From: Streptomyces goshikiensis
GTDB lineage: Bacteria > Actinomycetota > Actinomycetes > Streptomycetales > Streptomycetaceae
Assembly: GCF_014650555.1 (NCBI RefSeq)
Contig: NZ_BMVE01000009.1
Coordinates: 1 to 64,000, forward strand
DNA length: 64,000 bases
Direction of reading: 5' to 3'
Shown here piece after piece: positions 27,564-36,375 of this stretch; the stretch's first letter is position 1; every line of letters starts with the position of its first letter. Under the pieces are notes generated by a model. The model did no database searches. It saw only the letters and a list, made by a program, of their open reading frames with translations, and had not been told where the DNA came from. Made by a program: the position numbers and the translations under genes.

Positions 27564-27776
27564 ATGCCGGACCCGGTCGGACGATTCCTGGCGGCCCTGG
27601 ACCCCGAGCACAGGGAAGCCGTGGGCGCCGAGCCGCGCGCGGAGCAGGAGCGGCTCGCGGCGGCCTGGGAGCGGGAGCTGGCGTCGGACACCGAGCTCGA
27701 CACCCTGGACGAACTGTCCCCGCCGGCGGCGGAGGCCGAGGCGGCCCGCCGCGTCATGGACGCCGGATCCGCGTAG
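27564..27776 (+). CDS. Small protein of unknown function
   Basis: A 70-residue acidic, helical protein beginning MPDPVGRFLAALDPEHREAV. ATG 27564 has a strong site GAAGGAG at 27551-27557, 6 nt upstream. The stop overlaps the convergent MFS gene by 23 bp. Not recognised, but the ribosome site and codon bias support a real gene. Confidence 0.6.
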   Translation: MPDPVGRFLAALDPEHREAVGAEPRAEQERLAAAWERELASDTELDTLDELSPPAAEAEAARRVMDAGSA

Positions 27777-29139
27777 GCGAGGCCGGTTCGGCCACCGGCG
27801 CCAGCTTCGGCTCCGGCTCCGGCTCCGGTTCTGCCACCGGCTCCGGCGTCGCGGGGTGGTCCCGGACCAGTCGGCGCTGACCCCAGCACGTCGCCGCCAG
27901 GAGTACGCCCATGGCCAGCCACGCCGCCGGTCCCGCGGCGACCGCGGCGGTGACGGCGAGCGGGCCCCCGCTGCGCTGCGCGGACTGGGCGAGCCCGTGG
28001 ACGCCGAGGTAGGCGCCCTGTGCCTCGCCGGGCGCGAGGGCGACCGAGAACTCCCACGAGACGACGGAGTGCAGCATCTCGGCGAGGGTCAGGGTGACCG
28101 CGGCGACGGTCAGCGCGGTGACGGCGGCCCAGGGCCCGCCCGCCGCCGAGGCGGCCAGCGCCAGCGTGCTGACCAGGAAGGTCCCGGCGAGCGGGCGAAG
28201 CAGGTTCCGGGCGGCGGCGGTCGTGGCGCCGAAGCGTGCCAGCGGGACCTGGCAGAAGACGACCAGGCCGCTGTTGAGGACCATCAGCAGCGGCGCGAGC
28301 CCCTCGGGCGCCGCCGTGGCGTGGACGATCCAGAGCGGGATGCCGACGCGGAAGACCGAGTCGTGCAGCGAGAGGACCGCGTCGCTCGCCGTGTACAGGA
28401 GGTACGTCCGGTCGCGCCACGGACTCGCCGGCGCGGCCGGGACCACCCCGTCCGAGGAGGCGACGACCCGGGACGGCGCGGGCGGCTCGCCGCAGCGCAG
28501 GGTGAGCGCGGCCACGGCGAGGTAGGACAGCGCGTCGCCGAGGAGCAGCGAGCGGTAGGCGGCAGCGGTGCCGACGGCCAGGGCCGCGGCGGCGGCGAGC
28601 CCGCCGAGCGAGAAGCCGATGTTGGAGACGGTCCGGTTGACGGCCTGGTAGCGGACCCGGTCGGGACCGGTGACCCGGGCCGCGTAGAGCTTGGTGACGA
28701 CGTTGGCCGCGCGGTCGCCGAGGCTGCCGACGGCGGCGTAGAGCAGCAGCAGCCCGTACGCGTCGGTGGTGAACAGCGCCAGCGCGCCGAGCGCGCGGAC
28801 GAGTTGGAGGGCGACGAGCAGCCGGGTCAGCGGTACCCGGTCGGCGATGCGCCCGGCGAGCGGTGAGCCGGCGATGCCGACGGCGCCGGAGAGGGAGAGC
28901 AGCAGGCCGACCTCGGCGATGCCGAGCCCCGAGACGGTCGTGAAGTAGAGGGCCGCGGCGCCCGCCCACAGGCCGGTGCCGCTCTTGTCGACGAGGGCGA
29001 TCCACAGCATGCGGCGGCCGTCGGGGCCGCCGGGTATGCGGGCGGTGCGGGCAGCGCCGGCGCTGGCGCTGGCGTCGGCGGTGTGGGCGCGCGGTGCGCT
29101 GCCCGATTTCTGTGATCCCGGGTTACCCACGTCTCTCAC
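27754..29139 (-). CDS. MFS transporter
   Basis: A 461-residue membrane protein with about 12 segments. The motif-A loop reads SPLAGRIADRVPLTRLL. The N-terminal 40 residues and the C-terminal Glu-Pro repeat (PEPVAEPEPEPEP) are polar tails. GTG 29139 follows AAGGGGG. It is divergent from a MocR-type regulator, whose target it may be. Substrate unknown. Confidence 0.85.
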   Translation of the reverse strand: MRDVGNPGSQKSGSAPRAHTADASASAGAARTARIPGGPDGRRMLWIALVDKSGTGLWAGAAALYFTTVSGLGIAEVGLLLSLSGAVGIAGSPLAGRIADRVPLTRLLVALQLVRALGALALFTTDAYGLLLLYAAVGSLGDRAANVVTKLYAARVTGPDRVRYQAVNRTVSNIGFSLGGLAAAAALAVGTAAAYRSLLLGDALSYLAVAALTLRCGEPPAPSRVVASSDGVVPAAPASPWRDRTYLLYTASDAVLSLHDSVFRVGIPLWIVHATAAPEGLAPLLMVLNSGLVVFCQVPLARFGATTAAARNLLRPLAGTFLVSTLALAASAAGGPWAAVTALTVAAVTLTLAEMLHSVVSWEFSVALAPGEAQGAYLGVHGLAQSAQRSGGPLAVTAAVAAGPAAWLAMGVLLAATCWGQRRLVRDHPATPEPVAEPEPEPEPKLAPVAEPASPTRIRRP

Positions 29140-29148
29140 GTATCCCCC

Positions 29149-29177
29149 TTGACGCGATTTATGTATCAGTACAGAAT
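29149..29177 (+). promoter_or_regulatory. Promoter of the MocR gene, probably leaderless
   Basis: TTGACG (29149-29154) and CAGAAT (29172-29177) are spaced by 17 bp. The predicted transcription start at about 29184 coincides with the preferred GTG 29185. An inner TGTATCAGTACA (TGTA-N4-TACA) may be an operator. Confidence 0.6.
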
Positions 29178-29184
29178 GTTCAAC

Positions 29185-30504
29185 GTGGCAACACAATATG
29201 CGTTTCAGGGGACGTCCGCCAGGGAGATCGCCGCGTCCGTCGAACGGGCCGTCGCCGAGGGCGGGCTCGGGCCGGGCGCCGCCCTGCCCCCCGTGCGCCG
29301 GCTCGCCGAGGACCTGGGCGTGAGCCCGGGCACCGTCGCGACCGCGTACAAGGAACTGCGCGGGCGCGGCATCGTGGTCACCCGCGGCCGCGGCGGCACC
29401 GTGGTCGCGCCCACCCCCGCCGTCGGCTCGCGCCGCCCGCCGAAGGTCCCCGCGGGCATCCGGGACCTCGCGGGCGGCCATCCCGACCCGGCGTTCCTGC
29501 CGGTGCTCACGCCCCCCGCCGAGGTCCTCCCGGCCCGCGGATCGCACCGCGGGAACCCGCGGCTGCCGGCCCTGGAGGAGCTCTCCCGCGCGTGGTTCGC
29601 CCGCGACGGGGTGCCGTCCGCCCACGTGTCCTTCGCCCACGGCGCCCTGGACTGCGTCGCGCGGCTGCTGTCGGTCGAACTGCGGCCGGGCGACGCCGTC
29701 GCCGTCGAGGACCCCGGCTTCCACCACCTCCTCGACCTGGTCCCCGCGCTCGGGCTGCGGATGCTGCCGGTGGCCGTGGACGACGAGGGGATGCGCCCCG
29801 GGGAACTGGGCCGGGCACTGCGCGCCGGTGCGCGGGCCGTGCTGTGCAGCCCCCGCGCACAGAGCCCGCGCGGCGCCCGCTTCACCGCCGGGCGCCGGGC
29901 CGAACTCCTCGCCGTGCTGGCCGGATTCCCCGAGGTGCTGGTCGTGGAGGACGACCACAACGCCGACATCGCGGGCGTCGCGCTGCACTCGCTGACCACC
30001 GGAGCCCTGCCGCGCTGGGCCCAGGTCCGTACGGCCTCCAAGCACCTGGGCATCGACCTGCGCTGGGCGGCGCTCGCCTGCGACGCCACCACGCTGGCCC
30101 GGCACGACGGGCGGATGCTGCTGACCTCCGGCTGGGTCAGCCACGTCCTTCAGGAGACCGCGGCCGGGCTGCTCGCCGACCCCGCGACCCACGCCCTCGT
30201 CGCCGAGGGCAGCGCGGCCTACGCGCGCCGGCGCCTCGCGCTGACCGGCGCGCTGGGGCGGCACGGGATCACCGCGTACGGCGAGAGCGGCCTGAACGTG
30301 TGGGTGCCGGTGCGCGACGAGTCGGCGGTGGTCAACGGGCTGCGCACGCACGGCTGGTGGGTCGCTGCGGGCACCCGCTTCCGCATCGAGGGCCCCCCGG
30401 CGGTCCGGATCACCAGCGCCACGCTGGACGAGGCGGACGCGCCGCGCCTCGCGGCCGACTTCGCGGCGGTCCTGGGCGAGTCCGAGGCCACCTACGGCGG
30501 CTGA
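29185..30504 (+). CDS. MocR-type regulator (GntR HTH fused to aminotransferase-like domain)
   Basis: About 439 residues. An N-terminal GntR winged helix (LPPVRRLAEDLGVSPGTVATAYKELRGRGIVVTRGRGGT, roughly 35-75) is followed by a fold-type-I aminotransferase-like domain. VSFAHGALDCVARLL and EDDHNADI are in place. The usual Lys-containing PLP motif reads TASKHLGIDLRWAAL, so the Schiff-base Lys may be retained. GTG 29185 fits a leaderless transcript from the promoter described above. Divergent from the MFS gene. Confidence 0.88.
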   Translation: MATQYAFQGTSAREIAASVERAVAEGGLGPGAALPPVRRLAEDLGVSPGTVATAYKELRGRGIVVTRGRGGTVVAPTPAVGSRRPPKVPAGIRDLAGGHPDPAFLPVLTPPAEVLPARGSHRGNPRLPALEELSRAWFARDGVPSAHVSFAHGALDCVARLLSVELRPGDAVAVEDPGFHHLLDLVPALGLRMLPVAVDDEGMRPGELGRALRAGARAVLCSPRAQSPRGARFTAGRRAELLAVLAGFPEVLVVEDDHNADIAGVALHSLTTGALPRWAQVRTASKHLGIDLRWAALACDATTLARHDGRMLLTSGWVSHVLQETAAGLLADPATHALVAEGSAAYARRRLALTGALGRHGITAYGESGLNVWVPVRDESAVVNGLRTHGWWVAAGTRFRIEGPPAVRITSATLDEADAPRLAADFAAVLGESEATYGG

Positions 30505-30594
30505 CGCCCCGCCGCCCGCCCCGCTCCGGCAGCGCGCGCGGGCGCGTGCCCGTGCGGCCCCGGGGGACCAGGGCGGGCCGGTGCGATCCGCAGG

Positions 30595-31134
30595 TCACAC
30601 CCAGGTGTAGTTCGCGTCGGTCACGGCGTCCAGGGCCGCGTCGGTGATGCCCGCGCGCGGATCGGCGAGGGCGGCCAGGGCAGGGCCGATGGGCGGGAAG
30701 ATCGGCAGGCCGGCGGTCTCGCGGTAGTCGATCCACTCGATCACACCGACCTCGTGGCTGCCGTCGGGGAGCTCGTCCAGCTCCTGCTCGGCGAGGGTCG
30801 CGCGGACGTCGGCGCCGATGTGGAAGCGGTAGACCAGGTGGAGCTTGCGCGGGGGCGGGGTGGGGCCGGGGCGGCTGACGCGCTGGTCGATCACCCACAT
30901 CAGGTCCCCGCCCTCGGCCTTCGCGGTGTCCAGGCCGAGTTCTTCGGCAAGTTCCCGGCCGAGGGCCCGGCAGAGGTCTTCGCCGTCTTCCACGTTGCCG
31001 CCGGGCGGGGTGTAGTGCGTGGAGCCGGCGCGGTCGCGGCGGATGAGGGCGACCTCGTCGCCGCAGAACACCAGCGCCCCGGCCCGGATCTTGATCCTGG
31101 AGAACGGGGCGGGTGCGGCAGGGGTGTTCGTCAT
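30595..31134 (-). CDS. Nudix hydrolase
   Basis: A 179-residue protein with a complete Nudix box (Gly45 to about 67): GGNVEDGEDLCRALGRELAEELG, matching GX5EX7REUXEEXGU. It hydrolyses a nucleoside diphosphate linked to some moiety; the substrate cannot be assigned. ATG 31134 or ATG 31140 may be used. The flanking regions after the box are less conserved. Confidence 0.92.
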   Translation of the reverse strand: MTNTPAAPAPFSRIKIRAGALVFCGDEVALIRRDRAGSTHYTPPGGNVEDGEDLCRALGRELAEELGLDTAKAEGGDLMWVIDQRVSRPGPTPPPRKLHLVYRFHIGADVRATLAEQELDELPDGSHEVGVIEWIDYRETAGLPIFPPIGPALAALADPRAGITDAALDAVTDANYTWV

Positions 31135-31227
31135 GGCCATCAGTATGACGGGGTGTGATCGGGCGAAAATGCGCCCTCGGCGGCGGCGGTCGCCCGGTTG
31201 TGGCATCCCCGCCGCTGCCGGGCAGGT

Positions 31228-31788
31228 TCAGGGGCGGACGGTGCGAACGGCGCGGACGTGGGCGGCGGAGAGGTGGAGTTCGTGGGGCAGGCAGCAGTCG
31301 GAGGAGAGGGTCGCCACCAGGGTTCCGCAGACGCACACCTGGTTCATGCCGCCCTCCGGGCTGGCCCCGCAGCACGCGGCGCACGCGTGTTCCAGCTCAA
31401 GGTGCCGTGCGTCCCCGGGGTTGATGACGATGTTGCCCCGCGGGCCGTCGGACACCAAGTGCTGACCGTGCACGTTGACGGACACTCCCTGGCGCGGCAT
31501 GACCGGCCCGGGCACGTCGGAGACGACCAGGGGCGCGCCGTACGGTTCCGTCTCGATCGCGAAGCGGCCCGACGGTACGGTCGGCGGCCACGGGCCCGGC
31601 TCCTCGACGTCCCAGAACGGGTGGTCAGGGGCCTCGGGAACGGCGGGCAGCCGGGTGAGCGGAGTCGTCAGAGGAGTGGCGCACGCCGTGCACACGAAGA
31701 CCACCGCTTCGGTCCCGGCAGACCCGTCGCCGAGGTCAGCCGCCCGTGCCCGTCCCGGCTCGCCGTCCCCCGGCGTGAGCTGATGCAT
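31228..31788 (-). CDS. Cys-rich protein of unknown function
   Basis: A 186-residue protein with several cysteine pairs: CTAC near residue 33, CAACCG near 137, CVCG near 152 and a later CC. Their spacing suggests zinc or iron-sulfur binding. There is no signal peptide. The remainder is unfamiliar. It sits 21 bp beyond the Nudix upstream region on the same strand. Confidence 0.6.
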   Translation of the reverse strand: MHQLTPGDGEPGRARAADLGDGSAGTEAVVFVCTACATPLTTPLTRLPAVPEAPDHPFWDVEEPGPWPPTVPSGRFAIETEPYGAPLVVSDVPGPVMPRQGVSVNVHGQHLVSDGPRGNIVINPGDARHLELEHACAACCGASPEGGMNQVCVCGTLVATLSSDCCLPHELHLSAAHVRAVRTVRP

Positions 31789-31916
31789 GTGCCGACCGTA
31801 CTCGCCGCCCTGCCGGTGGGTCCCCTCCCCCTCCCGTCCGGAGCGGAGGGGAAGGGGCGCCGGGGCACATCACCCCCCACTCCACGGGGAGTTGATGCCG
31901 AACCAGTCTTCGGATC

Positions 31917-32543
31917 ATGGCTTTGAGACCTGACGAGTTCTACGACCACGCGCTCGCCGCCGCAGACGGTGAAGGCCGACTCCCGCTCGCGCGCATGACG
32001 GGCTGGGACATCAGCCCGTTCGAGCCGGAGGGACTGCGCGTGCCGCCCCTGCGCCCCCCGGTCCTGCCCGAGCCCGCGCGGCACGGCGAGGACCCGTCGG
32101 ACTGCGGGGCGTGCCGGGACCGGGCCGACGGGATCTGGTTCAACGACAGCTGGAGGCTCACCCGGATCACCGAAGTGGGCGTCCCGCTGGTGCTGATGCT
32201 GCATCCGCTGGAGCACCACGACATGGCCGACCTGCCCGACGAACTGGCGGCCGAACTGGGCGTCCTGTCCACCCACATCGTCCGCCACGTGCAGGCCCTG
32301 CCGCACATCTCGCGAGCCCACGTCTACCGCATCGGCGACGGCGGCGCGCACCTGCACATCTGGTTCTTCGCCCGCCCCGAGGGACAGAGCCAGCTGTACG
32401 GATCATGGCTGCCCGTCTGGGACGACCTGCTGCCGGAGTACCCGGCGGAGATCGCGGAGGCGGACGCGGCGATCGTGGCGGACGCGTTGGTCGCCTCCGT
32501 CGGGGGCCGTCGCCCGGCTGCCGCCGGTTCGCCGCACGACTGA
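31917..32543 (+). CDS. HIT-like histidine-triad protein
   Basis: A 208-residue protein. AHLHIWFFARPEG near residue 145 resembles the HIT motif HxHxHxx, with one His missing. Preceding strands (LMLHPLEHHDMADLPDEL, STHIVRHVQALP) also fit a HIT-type nucleotide-binding fold. CGACRD near residue 63 may bind metal. ATG 31917. Enzymatic activity is uncertain because the triad is incomplete. Confidence 0.6.
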   Translation: MALRPDEFYDHALAAADGEGRLPLARMTGWDISPFEPEGLRVPPLRPPVLPEPARHGEDPSDCGACRDRADGIWFNDSWRLTRITEVGVPLVLMLHPLEHHDMADLPDELAAELGVLSTHIVRHVQALPHISRAHVYRIGDGGAHLHIWFFARPEGQSQLYGSWLPVWDDLLPEYPAEIAEADAAIVADALVASVGGRRPAAAGSPHD

Positions 32544-32640
32544 TCTCCCGGCGGACGCCGACCCGCCCGCCCGCCCGCCCGCGCCGCCGCCATGACGTCT
32601 GCCCCCGCCGGCCCGGCGAGGCACCCGCGGAACAGGCCGG

Positions 32641-34311
32641 TCAGGGCAGGGCCAGCACCGCGTCGATCGCCGGGCGGGTCTCCTCGTCGTCGAGGAACGC
32701 CCGGTAGTCGCGGTACGGCGACAGCCGCCGCTCCGCGTCCCGCAGGGCCGCCAGCGCCGCGCGCACGGCCGGGGCGGGGCGCCGCCCGTGGCCGGTGAGC
32801 GAGGCGAGGGCCGACCGGAACTCCCCGTACCGATCGCCGCCCGCCGCGAACGCCAGTACCGCGGCCTCCGCTTGCTCCGCGTCCGGCGGCGGGGGCTGCC
32901 ACGCCGGCGGGTACGGTGCCTCCTCCCCCGGGAGCAGCGGGTCCTCGCCCCAGGCCCGGAGCACCTCGCGCAGTTCCCCGACGAGCCAGCCCTTGCGGGC
33001 GACCTCGTCGCGCAGGGCCTCCCGTACCGCGGGCAGCAGCAGCGGGGCGTGCGCGCGCAGCGGCCGGAGCACGTCCACGACGTCCGGCCGCCGCGGGTCA
33101 CTGGGGAAGTAGCCCCGGCCCTGCATGTCCCGGTAGGGCGCGACGAGCCGCTCCACGAGGCCCGGCAGGGCGCGCGGGTCCCCGATCCGGGTCAGTGCCC
33201 AGCACGCGAGGTCGCCGACGGTGCCGTCGAAGAACTCCGACTCGCCCGGGTCGTCGAGGAGGGCGGCGAGCCTGTCGGCGTACGGGGCCGCCCGCCGGCC
33301 GAGCACCGCCAGCAGGTGCACCGCCTTGTAGCGCACGTCGTCATCGGGATCGGCCAGCATCCCGGCCGCGACCGGCAGCAGCGGGGCGGCCGCCCCCGGC
33401 CGGTCCACCAGCAGCCGCCACCCCTCGTCCAGCGCGCACCGCCGCAGCCCCGCGTCCCGCGTACGGCCCCCGGCCCCGGCCCCGGCCGCGGCGAGCCCGG
33501 CCACGAACGAGGCCGCCAGCGCCGGGTCGTGCTCCAGCACGCCGACGATCCGGTCCGTGACGTCGTCGCGGTCGTACGGGTACTCGCGGTCCAGGGCGCA
33601 CCAGGAGAGCGCGTCGAGCTCCGGGGCGAACGCGGGGTCGGTCAGCAGCTCCAGCAGCATCGGGACGGCCCGGAGCGGCGCCTGCGGGTCCAGGGGCGCG
33701 GTCGCGAGCACGGTCGCCACCCGCAGCGGCCGGTCCTCGCCGCCGAGGACGCCCTCCAGCACCGCCCGTACCTCCGCGACCAGCCCTCCCGCCGGGTCCT
33801 CCGCCGCCGCGGCCTCGCCCAGCACCGGCAGCAGCGTCAGCCGGACCGAGCGGTCCTCCTCCGCGTGCCACCGCTCCAGCAGGTCGGCGGTCCGGTCGGC
33901 GGCCAGTCGCAGCGCGGCCCGCCGGGTCGCCGGGTCCCCGTCACCGAGCAGCCCCCGCAGGCGCGGCCACTGCCGCTGCCAGGCCGCGGGCCACCCGGGG
34001 TCCCCTTCCCCGGCCGCGCCGTCCCCGGCGAGCTGCGCCAACAGGTCGATCAGATCGGGCCGCGCCACCGTGTCCGGGTCCAGGGCCAGTTCCACCATGA
34101 ACGGCAGCGCGGCCGTACTCGCCTCGGCGACCCCCTCGGCGGCAAGGAGCAGGTCCCCCAGACCGATGTACGCCTGGTCCACGGCCTGCTGCCGCGTGGT
34201 GGCGTCCGCGCGCCCGATCCTGCGCAGCATCTTCGGCACCTCGGCGCCCGACCGGTTCCGGTCGGCCACCTCCAGCCCCCGCCAGTCCACCGAGTCCAGC
34301 CCGTCCAGCAC
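32641..34311 (-). CDS. HEAT-repeat protein
   Basis: A protein of about 556 residues made of helical HEAT/PBS-lyase-type repeats, e.g. DPDDDVRYKAVHLLAVLGRRAAPYADRLAALLDD, and long alanine/leucine-rich helices with recurring DPxxR turns. These form scaffolds for protein-protein contacts. GTG 34311 is the chosen start; an upstream extension to 34386 is possible but low-complexity. No partner is evident. Confidence 0.75.
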   Translation of the reverse strand: MLDGLDSVDWRGLEVADRNRSGAEVPKMLRRIGRADATTRQQAVDQAYIGLGDLLLAAEGVAEASTAALPFMVELALDPDTVARPDLIDLLAQLAGDGAAGEGDPGWPAAWQRQWPRLRGLLGDGDPATRRAALRLAADRTADLLERWHAEEDRSVRLTLLPVLGEAAAAEDPAGGLVAEVRAVLEGVLGGEDRPLRVATVLATAPLDPQAPLRAVPMLLELLTDPAFAPELDALSWCALDREYPYDRDDVTDRIVGVLEHDPALAASFVAGLAAAGAGAGGRTRDAGLRRCALDEGWRLLVDRPGAAAPLLPVAAGMLADPDDDVRYKAVHLLAVLGRRAAPYADRLAALLDDPGESEFFDGTVGDLACWALTRIGDPRALPGLVERLVAPYRDMQGRGYFPSDPRRPDVVDVLRPLRAHAPLLLPAVREALRDEVARKGWLVGELREVLRAWGEDPLLPGEEAPYPPAWQPPPPDAEQAEAAVLAFAAGGDRYGEFRSALASLTGHGRRPAPAVRAALAALRDAERRLSPYRDYRAFLDDEETRPAIDAVLALP

Positions 34312-34410
34312 GCCCCGCCCCCGCCCCCACCACGGACCCCCGCCGGGCCCGGGGGCATCCTGCCACCGGGGTACGGGCCCCGGCACGCGGATTGGCGCCC
34401 GGCGCCGCCC

Positions 34411-35586
34411 TCAGCGGGCGAACGCCGAGCGGTAGGGGCGGAAGAAGTCGCGGAGCTCCCTCGCGTAGAGCTCGGGTTCCTCGAAGGCGGCGAAGTGGCC
34501 GCCGCGGGCGGGTTCGGTGACCCGTACGACGTTCGCCGTGCGCTCCAGCCAGGCACGGGGCGGCCGGACGATGTCGCCGGGGAACAGCGAGAAGCCGGAC
34601 GGCACCTCGACGCGGCGGGCGAGCTGGGCGGGCGGGATCGCTGCGTTCGCGCGGTACATGCGCATCGACGAGCCGATCGTCCCGGTGAGCCAGTACAGCG
34701 TGACGTTCGTGAGGATCTCGTCCTTCGTGAAGCTCCGTTCGACGTCGCCGTCGCAGTCGCTCCACGCCCGCAGCTTCTCCACGATCCACGCGGCGAGCCC
34801 CGCCGGCGAGTCGTTCAGCCCGAACGCGGCGGTCTGGGGCTTCGTACGGTGCAGGGCGGCGTAGGCGCCCTCGGCCGCGCCCCAGGCCGCGGCCCCGTCG
34901 AACCAGGCCCGTTCCTCCGGGGCGAGGTCCGCCGGATCGCCGCCGTACACGGGCACGCCCCCGTCGGTACGGTGGACGGCCACCACCCGGTCGGGGTGGT
35001 CGAGCCCGAGGTAGCGGCTCACGTGGCTGCCGATGTCCCCGCCCGCCGCCCCGAACCGCCGGTGACCGAGTACGTCCATGAGCTCGGCCCACAGGCCGGC
35101 GACGGCGATGGAGTCGAGGGGCGGCCCGGCCGGCCGGTCGGAGTACCCGTAGCCCGGCATGTCGGGCACGACCACGTCGAACGCGTCCGCGGGATCGGCG
35201 CCGTGCGCGCCGGGGTCGGTGAGGAGCGGGATCACCTTCGTGTAGCGCCAGAAGGAGTCCGGCCAGCCGTGGCTGAGCACCAGCGGCAGCACCGGCCCGG
35301 CGGGAGCGACGGCCCGCGCGTGGACGAAGTGGATCCCGAGGCCGCCGACCGCGACCCGGAAGCGGGGCAGCCGGGCGAGCGCCGCCTCCTGCGCGGGCCA
35401 GTCGAAGCCGTCGGCCCAGTAGGCGACGAGCTCGCGCAGGTAGCCGAGGTCGGTGCCGAGCGACCAGCCGGCGTCCTCGGGCTCGTCCGGCCACCGCGTC
35501 GCGCGCAGCCGCGTCCGCAGGTCCTCCAGCAGCGCGGGCGGGGTCCGCGCGAGGAACGGCTCGGGGCGGGGAGGGGTGTCGGGCAT
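34411..35586 (-). CDS. Epoxide hydrolase (alpha/beta-hydrolase fold)
   Basis: A 391-residue enzyme of the microsomal-type epoxide-hydrolase group. It has an N-terminal lid region (RLRATRWPDEPEDAGWSLGTDLGYL), the oxyanion-hole motif HGWP (106-109), the nucleophile elbow GGDIGSHV with Asp184, and a C-terminal His in RGGHFAAFEEPE. ATG 35586 follows AGGA at 9 nt. It opens epoxides to diols. Confidence 0.9.
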   Translation of the reverse strand: MPDTPPRPEPFLARTPPALLEDLRTRLRATRWPDEPEDAGWSLGTDLGYLRELVAYWADGFDWPAQEAALARLPRFRVAVGGLGIHFVHARAVAPAGPVLPLVLSHGWPDSFWRYTKVIPLLTDPGAHGADPADAFDVVVPDMPGYGYSDRPAGPPLDSIAVAGLWAELMDVLGHRRFGAAGGDIGSHVSRYLGLDHPDRVVAVHRTDGGVPVYGGDPADLAPEERAWFDGAAAWGAAEGAYAALHRTKPQTAAFGLNDSPAGLAAWIVEKLRAWSDCDGDVERSFTKDEILTNVTLYWLTGTIGSSMRMYRANAAIPPAQLARRVEVPSGFSLFPGDIVRPPRAWLERTANVVRVTEPARGGHFAAFEEPELYARELRDFFRPYRSAFAR

Positions 35587-35813
35587 GACGGGCATCCTAC
35601 GAGCCGGGCGGCCGGTCGCGGCGGTCCGCACCGCCAACCCCGCCCAGGCCAGGGCCCGTACGCCCCTCCGCCCCGCCGGTGCGCCGGTCCGACGGTCTGA
35701 CGGGTTGCGGCCGAAAGGGTCGACGATCCGCGCCGACGACGTTGCGGGCAGGACGAACCGGACGGACGTCATAGGGTGGCCGCCGCCCGCACGTGACGGA
35801 AGAACGGACGTCC

Positions 35814-36356
35814 ATGGCGCACGAACGATGGGACCGCGCGGTCTACCGCGCCACCCCTGCCCCCGCTACCACCGTCACCCACGACGTGGGCCTGCTCGTG
35901 CTCCGGCTCTTCCTGGGCCTCACCATGGCCGCCCACGGCACGCAGAAGCTCTTCGGCTGGTTCGGCGGCCCCGGTCTCGACGCGACCGGCAAGGGCTTCT
36001 CGATGAGCGGCTATCCCGCCGGTGACGCCATGGCCGTCATCGCCGGTCTCGCCGAGACCCTCGGCGGCCTCGGCCTCGCCCTCGGCCTGCTCACCCCGCT
36101 CGCCGGCGCGGCCCTGATCGGCGTCTTCGTCAACATCCTCGACGTGCGCGGGCTGAGCCCCTTCTTCGCCCCCAAGGGCGTGGAACTCGAACTGGCGCTG
36201 CTGGCCGGCATCGTCGCCCTCACCCTCACCGGGCCGGGCCGCTTCTCCGTCGACCACTTCCTGCCCGTGCTGCGCGAGTCGCGGCCCCGGTACTCCGTAC
36301 TCGGTCTGGTGCTGGGAGTCGTGGCCGGCGTCGTCGTCCTGCTCGTCCGGGACTGA
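35814..36356 (+). CDS. DoxX-family membrane protein
   Basis: A 180-residue protein with four membrane segments. LLVLRLFLGLTMAAHGTQKLFGWFGGPGL is the DoxX signature. It is followed by AETLGGLGLALGLLTPLAGAALIG. DoxX proteins are quinone-associated oxidoreductase-like membrane proteins of unclear role. ATG 35814 follows GGAAG; GTG 35793 is an alternative. Confidence 0.9.
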   Translation: MAHERWDRAVYRATPAPATTVTHDVGLLVLRLFLGLTMAAHGTQKLFGWFGGPGLDATGKGFSMSGYPAGDAMAVIAGLAETLGGLGLALGLLTPLAGAALIGVFVNILDVRGLSPFFAPKGVELELALLAGIVALTLTGPGRFSVDHFLPVLRESRPRYSVLGLVLGVVAGVVVLLVRD

Positions 36357-36375
36357 GCGGGGCGGCGGGCCGCGC

